Virus record (IMG/VR): IMGVR_UViG_3300025312_000961
Location: 1 to 24,886 of that record
DNA from: a virus
DNA length: 24,886 nt
Strand: one strand, 5' to 3'
This document shows, in pieces, positions 1 through 7,758 of this stretch (position 1 is the first letter of the stretch; every line of letters begins with the position of its first letter). The translations under genes were made by a program, and so were the position numbers. Below the pieces are notes generated by a model that was not told the DNA's origin, did no database searches, and worked only from the letters and a program-made list of their open reading frames with translations.

Positions 1-320
1 GGGTCCACGTGGAACGCATGGGTCTCGGCCAACCGGAGGAACTCATCCCGATCCTTGGTCGACACCTTGGGGGGCTCACGCTCGAAGAACCTGGCCTGGA
101 TCTGGCCCACCAGCTTGTCGATAACCTCGCCCTTGCCCGCGGCCGCGAGCCCCGGGGCAAAGGCCACCAGCTGGACATACTGGAAGATGCGATCCTCCTC
201 CCAAAGCTCCACCGCGATCGCGATATCCTCCTCGAGACTCCCGGGCCTCGGGGCCCTGGGCCAGTACCTCATCCTGATCTTGGCCCGCCGGAGAAACCCC
301 GGGGAGGTCAGGATTTTCCC
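1..320 (-). CDS. Tail assembly chaperone, frameshift-extension part (T-like), partial
   Basis: This segment continues the upstream chaperone frame after a -1 shift and runs off the left edge. Read from the slippery site in the -1 frame it is open for about 105 codons with no stop. It gives a normal protein composition: an early basic stretch (FLRRAKIRMRYW), then an acidic helical part (GSLEEDIAIAVELWEED), then IDKLVGQIQARFFE and DRDEFLRLAETHAFHVD. No start codon with a good Shine-Dalgarno sequence precedes it, which fits expression only as a fusion. By analogy with lambda gpG/gpGT, the fusion would bind the tape-measure protein and recruit tube subunits during tail assembly; the tape-measure gene is expected just beyond the left edge. 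The frame choice is seen directly; the function is inferred from position next to sheath and tube. Confidence 0.72.
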
Positions 321-847
321 AGGGACTCTCCTCCCGAGCGGACAAACTTGTCAGCCCGGTCGTTGAACAGCAGGTAGTGGGCGTAGAGGAAGTAGATCAT
401 CTGGACGGGCAGCCGCTTCACCACCTTGATCCGCTCGTCGAAAGCCTTCTCGATGTCATCGGGCTTACTGGATTCGCACACTTCCTCAAGATCCGGTTTC
501 ATCTCGTTGCCGTTGAGCCCCTGGAGCGAAGCCGCGACGTAGAAGAACCGGGCCAACTCGTCGAACACCGCGGACCAGTCCTGCCGATGACGATTCGACA
601 GGATCCTGAGGAGATGCTCCAACACCCGGCCACTCAGGGTACGGTACAACACCTTGACCTTCGGGTTGATGGCGAACGACTGCTCGAGGTATCCCTTGAG
701 CAGCAGGTCCTCGTAATTGAACTGGCTCTGGGTCTTCTCGGCCAACAGGCGGGACACATCATCCTTCGCCAAGATCTTGTCCACCAGGTCTTCGGCCTGG
801 AGCTCCGCCTCCGTCTTCTCGGGTGTACTGTCCGGGGTCTTGTCCAT
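308..847 (-). CDS. Tail assembly chaperone (G-like), zero-frame product
   Basis: This encodes 179 residues, mostly helical and charged, with no recognisable enzyme motif. I start it at the ATG at 847, which has GAAGGAGA five bases upstream; the longer reading frame upstream runs through a terminator and is not credible. It lies directly downstream of the sheath and tube genes, the usual place of tail assembly chaperones, and ends in ESLGKS just after a GGGAAAA heptamer that allows a -1 shift into a long second frame. In phages with this layout the short product and the rarer fusion together coat the tape-measure protein while the tail tube polymerises. Recognition rests on position, size and the frameshift signal, not on sequence similarity that I can name. 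Confidence 0.72.
   Translation of the reverse strand: MDKTPDSTPEKTEAELQAEDLVDKILAKDDVSRLLAEKTQSQFNYEDLLLKGYLEQSFAINPKVKVLYRTLSGRVLEHLLRILSNRHRQDWSAVFDELARFFYVAASLQGLNGNEMKPDLEEVCESSKPDDIEKAFDERIKVVKRLPVQMIYFLYAHYLLFNDRADKFVRSGGESLGKS
314..320 (-). promoter_or_regulatory. Programmed -1 ribosomal frameshift site (GGGAAAA)
   Basis: On the coding strand the zero frame reads CTG GGA AAA TCC TGA, so G GGA AAA is a canonical X XXY YYZ heptamer, one base different from the lambda G/T site GGGAAAG. The zero-frame stop follows one codon later. The -1 frame continues ATC CTG ACC and stays open to the window edge. About 11 bases downstream, CCGGGG-TTT-CTCCGG can form a six-pair stem with one G.U pair, a possible stimulatory hairpin. 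Confidence 0.75.
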
Positions 848-876
848 GGGGTCTCCTTCAAGAGGTTGAAAACCCC

Positions 877-885
877 ATTGTAACA
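877..885 (-). promoter_or_regulatory. Candidate extended -10 promoter for the chaperone gene
   Basis: The coding strand shows TGTTACAAT, that is TGn followed by TACAAT (five of six matches to TATAAT). It lies about 30 bases before the ATG at 847, leaving room for a short leader carrying AAGGAG. No convincing -35 element is visible, as is common for extended -10 promoters. The site overlaps the U-tract of the terminator of the preceding gene, so it could restart transcription right after termination. Pattern match only. Confidence 0.35.
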
Positions 886-930
886 AAAAAAGAAGAGCCG
901 GGGGCTCGACCCCTGGGAATGCCCCCGGCC
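884..930 (-). terminator. Rho-independent terminator after the tail tube gene
   Basis: On the minus strand a perfect nine-pair stem (GCCGGGGGC at 929-921 pairing with GCCCCCGGC at 905-897) encloses a 15-base loop. It is followed by TCTTCTTTTTTTG. It lies about 30 bases after the stop of the tube gene and separates the sheath-tube transcript from the chaperone gene. Confidence 0.8.
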
Positions 931-961
931 CCCTCGGCCCAAGGGCCAAGCCTAAGCAACA

Positions 962-1723
962 CTAGGCAGGGGCGCCGTTTTGTGCAGCCAGCTTAATCCC
1001 GAGGTCTCCTGCGTCCTCCGAAGGTCTGCCAAGAGTCTCGTCAATCAACTGGACCAACTGGATGATCCCGGTGCCGATCGGGATGATGCGCTCGGCCTGG
1101 ACCGTCGTGGTCTCGGACATCAGGATCGTGTTGGAGTCGGTGGCGAAGACGTAGCTGTCGACCATACAGTTTTCCGCGTAGCACATGGCATACGTGAGTT
1201 CGTCCTGATCTCGCAACATCAGGAGCAGGCCAACCGGCTGGCTAAAGAGATCCGACGTCATGTTGATGAAAAAGTTCTGTTCCCCGGGCCGGATCTTGAC
1301 CGTGTGGTTGTTGACCCCAATGGTGTTTCCGCTCTGGAACCTCTTGAGCAGCGCCTTGATTTCACCGGCGCCACCCGTATTCTTGTAATACGCATAGAGC
1401 GCCCGCAACAGGTTGGGCCCGTGGTACATGATGCGGGACAACTGCATCGTGGTGATGGCATGGCCCGTGATGAAGTACTGCCGGACACTCCCGATCTCGA
1501 ACAGCCGCTGGACATTCAGCGCCTGGGAGACCGACATCTGCTGCAGCATCCCGATCAAGAAGATCAGTTCATTCTCATCCCCTGCACCACCCCCTACCCC
1601 ACCGGCAAAGGCCGCGAGGTTCGGCGGCCCGGCCCCAATGACCGTCGCGCGACCACTGAGGTACTGGCCGTGGGGCATGGCCCCCTGGACCTTAGTTTTG
1701 AAAAAATCCCACGTAATCGCCAT
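962..1723 (-). CDS. Probable tail tube protein
   Basis: This encodes 253 residues. It starts nine bases after the sheath stop, with AAGG nine bases before the ATG, and ends in front of a strong terminator. Sheath followed by tube, both before the tail assembly chaperones, is the standard order in contractile-tailed phages, and the length suits a tube subunit with extra loops. The sequence is rich in hydrophobic and beta-prone segments (VGLLLMLRDQDELTYAMCY, VDSYVFATDSNTILM), and a glycine-rich loop lies near residues 41-48. There is no signal peptide or catalytic motif. As tube it would form the hexameric inner channel inside the contracting sheath. I do not recognise the family from sequence alone; the call rests on context, and another virion structural protein is possible. 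Confidence 0.55.
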   Translation of the reverse strand: MAITWDFFKTKVQGAMPHGQYLSGRATVIGAGPPNLAAFAGGVGGGAGDENELIFLIGMLQQMSVSQALNVQRLFEIGSVRQYFITGHAITTMQLSRIMYHGPNLLRALYAYYKNTGGAGEIKALLKRFQSGNTIGVNNHTVKIRPGEQNFFINMTSDLFSQPVGLLLMLRDQDELTYAMCYAENCMVDSYVFATDSNTILMSETTTVQAERIIPIGTGIIQLVQLIDETLGRPSEDAGDLGIKLAAQNGAPA

Positions 1724-1732
1724 GATGCAACC

Positions 1733-4363
1733 TTATAGCAGCAACCGCATACGCAGCAGGTTAAACGGCCCGTAGAACTCGAGGTCCACATCTCCCACCA
1801 TGGTCGTGAGGTCCCCCGGGGCAGTCGACGGTTCCAACGAATTCAGGGTCGCGGATTTCAAAGCCTTACGACCGACAAACAGGGCAATGACCCCCTGGAT
1901 AATCATGCTGACCCGCTCGACCAACTCGGGCGTGATGTTGTTGACTCCCAGGAGCGGCTTGACCGATACTCGGCACGTCTTGGCAAAGTCATCCGTCACG
2001 GTGGTGAAAGATGCCTCGGCCGTGAGGTCGCCACTGACGTCGGTGGTGTACTGCTTGCGGCAAACGATCGGGCCGCCATCAACGTCCTGCACCAGGACCC
2101 AGTGGCCCGCGGAGGTCAAGAGCTCAAGCTGCCGTTCTTTGAACAGATCGTTCGAGTGAACCAACCCTTCCCACCCGGGGATCGGGAGTTCCGAGTACCC
2201 TTGCTCCGATGGAATCGTCGCAATCATCCCGGCAATCGTACAGGCAATGTAATAACCCGGGACTTCCTGCTGGATCCCCCGGATCGTCGTGACCCCAAGG
2301 TCGGGCCAAATGGACCGCACCCGCCGGCTCTTGAACCGCTGGGGGAAGGTGGCCAGGGATTCGGCCTGCCCCTGGATATCGGGCTCATCACCCAGGGGGG
2401 TCGTGATGACCAACGGGTCCCCCGGGGTGTAGATCGAGAAGCTTTCGGTCAACTTGACACCCGTGAGGTCAGTGTTGGGATCATGCACCACGATGGATCC
2501 GTTCCACAGGCGAACCGACTTGATTCCAAAGTCCCGATTCTCGGACTCCAGGTCAAGGAAGTCACCATCGTCGTAATTGGGACTCGAGCCAGCCGCAACA
2601 GCCGAGACGTCCGCGTTGGTAAAGAACTGGGTAAAGGTATCGGCCCCCAGGGTGAAGTCAATCCCTGGGTCATTCGGCACCTCGATGCCGGCACGGGCAC
2701 TCGGCCCTACGAAGAAGGTGGCCAAAGCCGCGACATCGGGGTTGGCATTCAGGGCCGAGACGACAGCGGAACTATCGACCGTCACGCCCGTGAGCCCCTG
2801 CTTGTCCACCGTGATGACCTGCTCGGTTGGATCCAGGACCGAATACGCCAACACCGCGGTCGTGATGTCGAATGGAAACTCCAGCAACACGTTGTCCGCG
2901 TCGATGAAGCTCAAGACCGTGTTGTCGATCGCCGCGCTGTAGCTCTGGGCCAAGACCGCAGGGGTTGCGGCCAAGCCCTCGAGGATCACGATGTCGCTAC
3001 CGTTGGGGTTCGTGATCACGTTGGAAGTCGAGAACCCCAGGATCTTGTACGTGCCCGTGTGGACACCCGCCGTGATGACGAAGTCATCCCCGACGTCGAG
3101 CCCAATGCCACGGAACTGCCGAACAGGACTATTGGCCTTGGCCTGGTTGCCCGTGAGGTCCACAGTCCCGGTGACACTGTAGCGCACCACCTTCCCGACC
3201 GTCGAGATCGCGAAGGCCCCTGTCTCGTTGATGTTCGAACTCCCCGTGACGACCGAACCCACCACGCTGGTGGCCAGGACTTGGAAGTCGGCCGATACCA
3301 AGATTGGCCCCGACCCCGTGCCCGCGAGCACCCGGTAGGCCAGCTTGTTATTCACCGCAGCACCACCACGACGAGCCTCGCCGATCACGTGGTAAGCATC
3401 GGCCAACGATTGCTCAAAATAGGCATGGATCAAGTCGAGATCCCCAATGCCCGAGACCCCAATGTCGTTCGACCCGTTGGTCGGCAGCTCGGTATTGAGC
3501 AGGACGATCCGCTCCTTGCGATTGGTCTCTTCACTCATGTCGAGGATGTGCCGGACCATGGCGTTCTGGACCGCGAGCCCACGGGACAAGGGCACCAGGG
3601 TATAGCCCTCGATCGTGCTCAGGACCTCGATGGCCCGGAGGTAGGCCCCGTAGGTGCCCTCGGGTTCCGCGTCCGACACTTCATCCAAGGCCACGAGGTA
3701 CTGGAATGAGCTTTGCGCCACCTCCAGGACCTTGTTCAACCCCAGGGCCGCGGGGTTCTCAGGTCCGAACTCATCGCCCCCCGCGATCGTGGAGAACCCG
3801 TTGACGTCGGTCTTGAGGAACCGACGAGCGTAATCACGCCGCAGGGCTCGGAATCCAATCACCACATTGGCAAAATACCCGGGGGTGAAGGGCTTGCCAC
3901 TGGAATCCACCTGGGCTGAGAACACCCGGATCCCGACGGTCCGGTTGGTCCCGGCGCCCGATACCCCGGCGATCAACTCGAACCCGACGTTCTGGTCCAG
4001 CTGCACGAAATTGCTGGTCCCAGGGCTTACGAGCAGAACCTTGAAGAACGGGTCTGTCGCCACCTGGTTGTTCGGCAGCACGAGGGACTTGTCCAATAGG
4101 CTTGGGATGGCCAAGGCCCCGGTCAAGTTGACGATGTCGCTGAAGAAGTAAATTTCGATCGCGTTGCCCTTGTACAGCACCGGGCTACCGGCCGAATCCT
4201 TGGCTACGGCATCCTGGTTGATGGTCTCGCCATCCAGTGCCTCAACGACCTGGTAGAACGGCCCCACCACCATGGCCGGGAGCCCGGACTCCAGGATCGT
4301 GACCAGGGGGGTTTGGATCTCCTGGGAAAATTCTACGCCTGCTCGTTTACCTGATACTGCCAT
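1733..4363 (-). CDS. Contractile tail sheath protein
   Basis: This encodes 876 residues, well above the 659 of T4 gp18. The C-terminal 200 residues have the features of phage sheaths: GHWVLVQDVDGGPIVCRKQYTT, then a segment on restoring DFAKTCRVSVKPLLGVNNIT, a long helix (ELVERVSMIIQGVIALFVG) and a closing beta-strand region DVDLEFYGPFNLLRMRLLL. This is the conserved core that joins neighbouring subunits. The N-terminal 340 residues start MAVSGKRAGVEFSQEI, as sheath proteins often do. Residues about 345-600 are threonine, valine and glycine rich with beta-strand character and look like one or more inserted surface domains. In the virion the sheath contracts to drive the tube through the host envelope. 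The start is the ATG at 4363; the Shine-Dalgarno sequence is weak (AGGT, about eight bases upstream). Confidence 0.85.
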   Translation of the reverse strand: MAVSGKRAGVEFSQEIQTPLVTILESGLPAMVVGPFYQVVEALDGETINQDAVAKDSAGSPVLYKGNAIEIYFFSDIVNLTGALAIPSLLDKSLVLPNNQVATDPFFKVLLVSPGTSNFVQLDQNVGFELIAGVSGAGTNRTVGIRVFSAQVDSSGKPFTPGYFANVVIGFRALRRDYARRFLKTDVNGFSTIAGGDEFGPENPAALGLNKVLEVAQSSFQYLVALDEVSDAEPEGTYGAYLRAIEVLSTIEGYTLVPLSRGLAVQNAMVRHILDMSEETNRKERIVLLNTELPTNGSNDIGVSGIGDLDLIHAYFEQSLADAYHVIGEARRGGAAVNNKLAYRVLAGTGSGPILVSADFQVLATSVVGSVVTGSSNINETGAFAISTVGKVVRYSVTGTVDLTGNQAKANSPVRQFRGIGLDVGDDFVITAGVHTGTYKILGFSTSNVITNPNGSDIVILEGLAATPAVLAQSYSAAIDNTVLSFIDADNVLLEFPFDITTAVLAYSVLDPTEQVITVDKQGLTGVTVDSSAVVSALNANPDVAALATFFVGPSARAGIEVPNDPGIDFTLGADTFTQFFTNADVSAVAAGSSPNYDDGDFLDLESENRDFGIKSVRLWNGSIVVHDPNTDLTGVKLTESFSIYTPGDPLVITTPLGDEPDIQGQAESLATFPQRFKSRRVRSIWPDLGVTTIRGIQQEVPGYYIACTIAGMIATIPSEQGYSELPIPGWEGLVHSNDLFKERQLELLTSAGHWVLVQDVDGGPIVCRKQYTTDVSGDLTAEASFTTVTDDFAKTCRVSVKPLLGVNNITPELVERVSMIIQGVIALFVGRKALKSATLNSLEPSTAPGDLTTMVGDVDLEFYGPFNLLRMRLLL

Positions 4364-4417
4364 GGGTTCGACCTGAAACCAGCATACAGGAACCAGGGGT
4401 CACAATACAAACAAGCC

Positions 4418-5098
4418 TCAAGGGAAAGGAGTGCCCTTGGGTTCCGCGTACTGTACTTTGCCAACTATTCGCCTCCTGGGCAACGTACGCCAGGTTTCCT
4501 GATGGTGGACGTTGCACACCACCGTGGCGACGAAGAACTCGCCCGAGGGATTCTGGGCCACGAGCTCACCAGACGCTGGGTTCGTCGTGTTGGCATCGAT
4601 CAACGTGATGCTGGTGATCCGCTCGATCTCCGAGTGCATCTGGTGGAGCGCGGCCGACGCCATCGAGGCCATGGACTCGGCCTCCAGTTTGGTCGACGAC
4701 CTGGCCCGCAGGATGACAGATCCATTCCGAAGGTCACTGTAGAGCCGGGTGCCGTCATTGTACTCGTGCAACAGGTTGTTGATCGCATGGTTCCCCCAGG
4801 TGAAGGGCCCCAGTTCCGCCGTAAGGGCCGGGGTGATCCCCTTGGCCACGGTATCGCGCGGGTCAGCGTACCGGATTTGAATCTTCGACACCGCGGGATC
4901 CGGATCCCACCGGAGCGATGTGTCGGGCAGCGTGCGGAATACCGCCCGGTAGAACGCCAGCATGATTTCCCGGACGTACTGATGGAAGTCCTGGCTCTGG
5001 GCAAACGGCGGGATGGCCAAGAGGCTCGAGCCCTCGACCCCAAGGGTCTCGAGGTCCCGCTGGATCGCGGCATATTGCTCGGCCGTCAGGATGTTCAT
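4418..5098 (-). CDS. Virion-associated protein, probable neck or tail-completion component
   Basis: This encodes 226 residues of unknown family. Its ATG overlaps the stop of the previous gene (ATGA), so translation is likely coupled. Visible features are a helical N-terminal half (EQYAAIQRDLETLG, QYVREIMLAFYRAVFRTLP), then an alternating beta region ending in EFFVATVVCNVHHQETWRTLPRRR. There is no transmembrane segment, signal peptide or metal-binding cluster. It is the last gene of the tightly overlapped block between capsid and sheath. In contractile-tailed phages that position is usually held by head-completion, neck and tail-terminator proteins. The role is inferred from position only. A gap of 54 bases follows before the sheath gene, with no clear promoter. 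Confidence 0.5.
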   Translation of the reverse strand: MNILTAEQYAAIQRDLETLGVEGSSLLAIPPFAQSQDFHQYVREIMLAFYRAVFRTLPDTSLRWDPDPAVSKIQIRYADPRDTVAKGITPALTAELGPFTWGNHAINNLLHEYNDGTRLYSDLRNGSVILRARSSTKLEAESMASMASAALHQMHSEIERITSITLIDANTTNPASGELVAQNPSGEFFVATVVCNVHHQETWRTLPRRRIVGKVQYAEPKGTPFP

Positions 5099-5943
5099 GC
5101 CGCGGGCACCAGGGTGTAGGGCCTCGCGTACTCACGGGACAACGGAATCCTGCTCAAGATGTCCGGTTCCGGGAGAGGAACCTTGTATTTCACATCACTT
5201 TTTTGCACATGGGCCACCCCCAGGACCTGGATGGTGCGGGACCTGAGCTTCTCACTATGGTTGAGTGAGCTGATGAGCCACCGGGTATTATCCGATTCCA
5301 CCAATAGGTCTCCTATAAATGCCTCGATATCGGCCGTCATGGTGGCGGAGCCCATGTGGACAAAGGCTTCATCCACCTCGGCATTCTGGACCAAGGCATC
5401 GGGGTCGTCCTTCATGTTGACCATCAGGACCACGGGGTTGAAAAACCCGGTGATGAACCCGGTGTCAAAACACGTGTCACAGTGGCTCTTGACCCTCTGG
5501 TTTTCGAGATCCCCCCAGCAATCATGACACCGGACCCCATCGGTCCTGAGGCGATAATAAAGCATGGGGCGACCGATAAACTCCCGGAGCAGCAGGTTGT
5601 GGCGCCGGCGGATCTCATTACCCAGCACATCCTTTGGATGGGTAAACTCCCGGGGCACCGTGGTCTCGACCACTGGGTAGGGAGCTTGGCGCGACACCAC
5701 CTTGAGCCGGTAGTAATACCGGGCAAACACCGCTGTCCCGAAGATGTTGCGATCGGTAAACGAGATCGCGTTGAAGGTCTTGGCAATCAGCTGGAACGGA
5801 CCCCCGGGGCTGCTGGATCGCTCAACCCATACCTCATGGGTCAAGGCATCGGCAGGACGAACAAATGACCACAGGGTATCTAATCGCCGGACGTCCAGCC
5901 CAAGGGACGTGACCTTGAATTCTCGGATCACCTGGGTGGTCAC
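5095..5943 (-). CDS. Structural protein with fibronectin-III-like and zinc-ribbon segments
   Basis: This encodes 282 residues, reading from the GTG at 5943, which overlaps the upstream stop as GTGA. The longer open frame beyond this start runs antiparallel to good coding sequence and was discarded. Residues about 22-90 alternate like a fibronectin type III sandwich (LWSFVRPADALTHEVWVERS, then ARYYYRLKVVS). A four-cysteine cluster follows: C139-x2-C142 and C155-x2-C158, about a dozen residues apart, a probable zinc ribbon. The C-terminal third is mixed alpha/beta. The arrangement suggests a particle connector or neck protein whose zinc site stabilises a small fold; no enzyme activity is implied. 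The domain names are pattern-based guesses, but the CxxC pair is seen directly. Confidence 0.5.
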   Translation of the reverse strand: MTTQVIREFKVTSLGLDVRRLDTLWSFVRPADALTHEVWVERSSSPGGPFQLIAKTFNAISFTDRNIFGTAVFARYYYRLKVVSRQAPYPVVETTVPREFTHPKDVLGNEIRRRHNLLLREFIGRPMLYYRLRTDGVRCHDCWGDLENQRVKSHCDTCFDTGFITGFFNPVVLMVNMKDDPDALVQNAEVDEAFVHMGSATMTADIEAFIGDLLVESDNTRWLISSLNHSEKLRSRTIQVLGVAHVQKSDVKYKVPLPEPDILSRIPLSREYARPYTLVPAA

Positions 5944-6797
5944 CCCACCCCCCCGATGACCCCCGAGCCCCCGAGGAACTCGGATAAGAAGAAATACTCT
6001 GAGTTCAACCCCGTGGGGGTGGAGCCAAAGGCGTCGGAGACATTCTTCGCCATCTTGAATTCCTTGACCCACTGGGTGTAGGCGCCCTGCCAGACATTCT
6101 GAGCCTGGAGGTATAGGGCCGCGTTCTCGGGATCCACCGTGACCCCGGCGTCGGTGTACTGGAGGTTGTTCCGTAGCCTCAGGAGCCCGGAGGACGCGAG
6201 GATCCACCCGATCGTCCCGATGACCAGCATCCCGATGCTCGGGAACGAACCAAACTCCACCTTGGCGATCGGGGGAGGGGTCGCGTTGTAGAGCGACATC
6301 GCCATGACCATCGCGATCCTGATCTCCCCGTCCGAGGTCTCGCGCCCCTCGGTCAGGCGGTTCAACTGAGGGTGGTCCCGCAGGATCGTCCGGACCAACT
6401 GGACAAAGATCTCGATGTTCCGGGCGGCCGAGATTTGCCCCGGGGTCGTGGGGAACCCGACCGCCTGGCCCGCGACGGTCGTGTAGGTACCGAATCCCTT
6501 GACCTCAAATCGGATTCGATCGACGAAGAAGGTCGCGACCGCGACCTCGGCGTTCACGTAGGCTGCGTAGATCCCGACGGCCTGGGCGTTGCCCACGGGC
6601 CAATCGACATGGAATCGGCCGACGTCATCGACCACGGGGGACAACGACACCACCAGGGTCCCGGTCTCGTCCTGCCCTTGGTATACCTCGACAGCAAAAG
6701 GGCTGATCGGAACCACCGGGGTTCCGGCCAAAAGGGTCAGGAACGGGATCCTGACGGTTGACCCTTGTTCCGCGTGGCTCGGGTCAACCACCGGCAC
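5940..6797 (-). CDS. Putative virion protein with beta-sandwich N-terminus and a hydrophobic helix
   Basis: This encodes 285 residues from a GTG at 6797, with AAGGGG seven bases upstream, overlapping the preceding gene by 14 bases. Residues 10-100 look like a beta-sandwich (VRIPFLTLLAGTPVVPISPF, FAVEVYQGQDETGTLVVSL). A helical middle follows (RNIEIFVQLVRTILRDHPQLN), then a strongly hydrophobic stretch at about residues 186-207 (FPSIGMLVIGTIGWILASSG). That stretch could be a membrane segment or the buried helix of an oligomeric ring. The C-terminus is helical and ends in a glycine-rich tail. I do not recognise the family. Its place in the chain of overlapping genes between capsid and sheath argues for a connector, neck or adaptor function. 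Confidence 0.45.
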   Translation of the reverse strand: MPVVDPSHAEQGSTVRIPFLTLLAGTPVVPISPFAVEVYQGQDETGTLVVSLSPVVDDVGRFHVDWPVGNAQAVGIYAAYVNAEVAVATFFVDRIRFEVKGFGTYTTVAGQAVGFPTTPGQISAARNIEIFVQLVRTILRDHPQLNRLTEGRETSDGEIRIAMVMAMSLYNATPPPIAKVEFGSFPSIGMLVIGTIGWILASSGLLRLRNNLQYTDAGVTVDPENAALYLQAQNVWQGAYTQWVKEFKMAKNVSDAFGSTPTGLNSEYFFLSEFLGGSGVIGGVG

Positions 6798-7209
6798 GTC
6801 GAATCCCCTTGATCAGGGTCTTCTTGTTCCGGTTCCCCGGTTCTTGGCCTGTGCGGTCACGGAAAAGTGCCTGCAGGGCTGGCAACTCAAGGGTTTCAAA
6901 CGGTGGATCTTCCGCAACGGAAGCCCCGGGTTCAAGTCCAGGCTTTGGATCCTGCTGGACCACCGGGACCCTCGGCTCCACGGCTGGCAAGGGGGCTGGG
7001 GCGGTGATCGACGGCTTGACCGGCACGGGCGCGATCTCCAGGGCCTTCTCCACCGCCACGATCTTGACCATCCCGGCCTTCTCGGCCCGGAAGATGATCT
7101 CGAGCTGCTGATCCGTGATGTTGTCGAACGTGTGTTCCTGGAGCCGTGGCACCGTACCCCAGGGGAAGGCCGCGTCGACCCGCGGGCCACCTTGCAGCGT
7201 GACCTTCAT
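6784..7209 (-). CDS. Small protein with proline-rich linker and SAP/HeH-like C-terminus
   Basis: This encodes 141 residues; its ATG overlaps the previous stop (ATGA). The first 55 residues form a compact unit (MKVTLQGGPRVDAAFPWG, then DQQLEIIFRAEKAGMVKIV). Residues about 58-100 are rich in proline, alanine and valine and look like a flexible linker. The last 35 residues (LPALQALFRDRTGQEPGNRN followed by KKTLIKGIRR) resemble the helix-extended-helix or SAP motif, in which two short helices bind DNA or a partner. Small proteins with this kind of tail are common between capsid and tail genes of phages, where they often sit near the neck. Function is unassigned; the SAP-like reading is a pattern match. 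Confidence 0.45.
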   Translation of the reverse strand: MKVTLQGGPRVDAAFPWGTVPRLQEHTFDNITDQQLEIIFRAEKAGMVKIVAVEKALEIAPVPVKPSITAPAPLPAVEPRVPVVQQDPKPGLEPGASVAEDPPFETLELPALQALFRDRTGQEPGNRNKKTLIKGIRRAGG

Positions 7210-7700
7210 CGCCGTGCCTTTTGTTTGGACTTGGGTTTCGACTTAACCGAGACCTTGACAGTACCCTTGGGACGCTTGGGCTCCACAGGGTCGTGATCGG
7301 GATCCACGACATCGTCGTCACCCCTAGGTTCCAACGGAGCAACGGGTTGTTCCGTCTGCTCGGCGCCCGACTCGACCAGCTCGGAAATCGGATCGTCCTG
7401 TTGGACACCCGCTGGATCCGTGATCGTGACCCCCGTGGTGTCGGCCATCTTGGCCATATCGACCTTGACCTCGGGGACGATCGTGTCGACCACTTGTACC
7501 ACCGGGTTCACAATCTCCACGACACTCGTCGACACCACGACCTCGGGGGCCACGGGCTCGATGACCGTATCCTGCACCTCGACGTACTCGGCCCGGCCCA
7601 TCGAGATGTCGTACTGGACGGACGGCAAGAGGTCATCTTCACGGTACAGCCCCGGGGCCGCGCCGCAGACGGCGTTCGAGTGGACCTGAACCTTTCGCAT
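7206..7700 (-). CDS. Small protein with valine-rich middle and lysine-rich tail, function unknown
   Basis: This encodes 164 residues from the ATG at 7700; the open frame extends upstream but there runs antiparallel to the end of the HNH gene and has poor composition. The N-terminal 40 residues include VCGAAPGLYREDDLLP. A valine-rich stretch (residues about 45-80, VIEPVAPEVVVSTSVVEIVN) may be repetitive beta or disordered. It is followed by an acidic segment (GDDDVVDPDHDPVEP) and a very basic end (KVSVKSKPKSKQKARR). The charge switch suggests a disordered tail that contacts DNA or an acidic partner. It is the first gene of the neck cluster, and a TGGTATAGT motif lies just before its start. No function can be named. 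Confidence 0.45.
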   Translation of the reverse strand: MRKVQVHSNAVCGAAPGLYREDDLLPSVQYDISMGRAEYVEVQDTVIEPVAPEVVVSTSVVEIVNPVVQVVDTIVPEVKVDMAKMADTTGVTITDPAGVQQDDPISELVESGAEQTEQPVAPLEPRGDDDVVDPDHDPVEPKRPKGTVKVSVKSKPKSKQKARR

Positions 7701-7706
7701 GACTCC

Positions 7707-7715
7707 ACTATACCA
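7707..7715 (-). promoter_or_regulatory. Candidate extended -10 element directly before a gene start
   Basis: The coding strand reads TGGTATAGT, then GGAGTC, then the ATG at 7700. TGn plus TATAGT (five of six to TATAAT) is a good extended -10, and a transcript starting about seven bases later would begin at or next to the start codon, giving a leaderless mRNA. The GGAG lies only two bases from the ATG, too close for a normal Shine-Dalgarno. It would open the neck cluster after the HNH gene. Pattern evidence only. Confidence 0.3.
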
Positions 7716-7758
7716 AAGTTGTGGCCTTTGGGACAACCGGGCCAGCCTGACCCCAGGT

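Noticed and set aside
76-345. Minus-strand 89-codon open frame at the left edge
   Set aside because: It is glycine- and arginine-rich in the remaining third frame. The true continuation of the chaperone is the -1 frame reached from GGGAAAA.
2102-3709. Plus-strand open frame of 535 codons opposite the sheath gene
   Set aside because: It is the mirror of a well-supported sheath gene. The product is dominated by arginine, aspartate and histidine (typical antisense of GC-rich codons), and there is no ribosome site.
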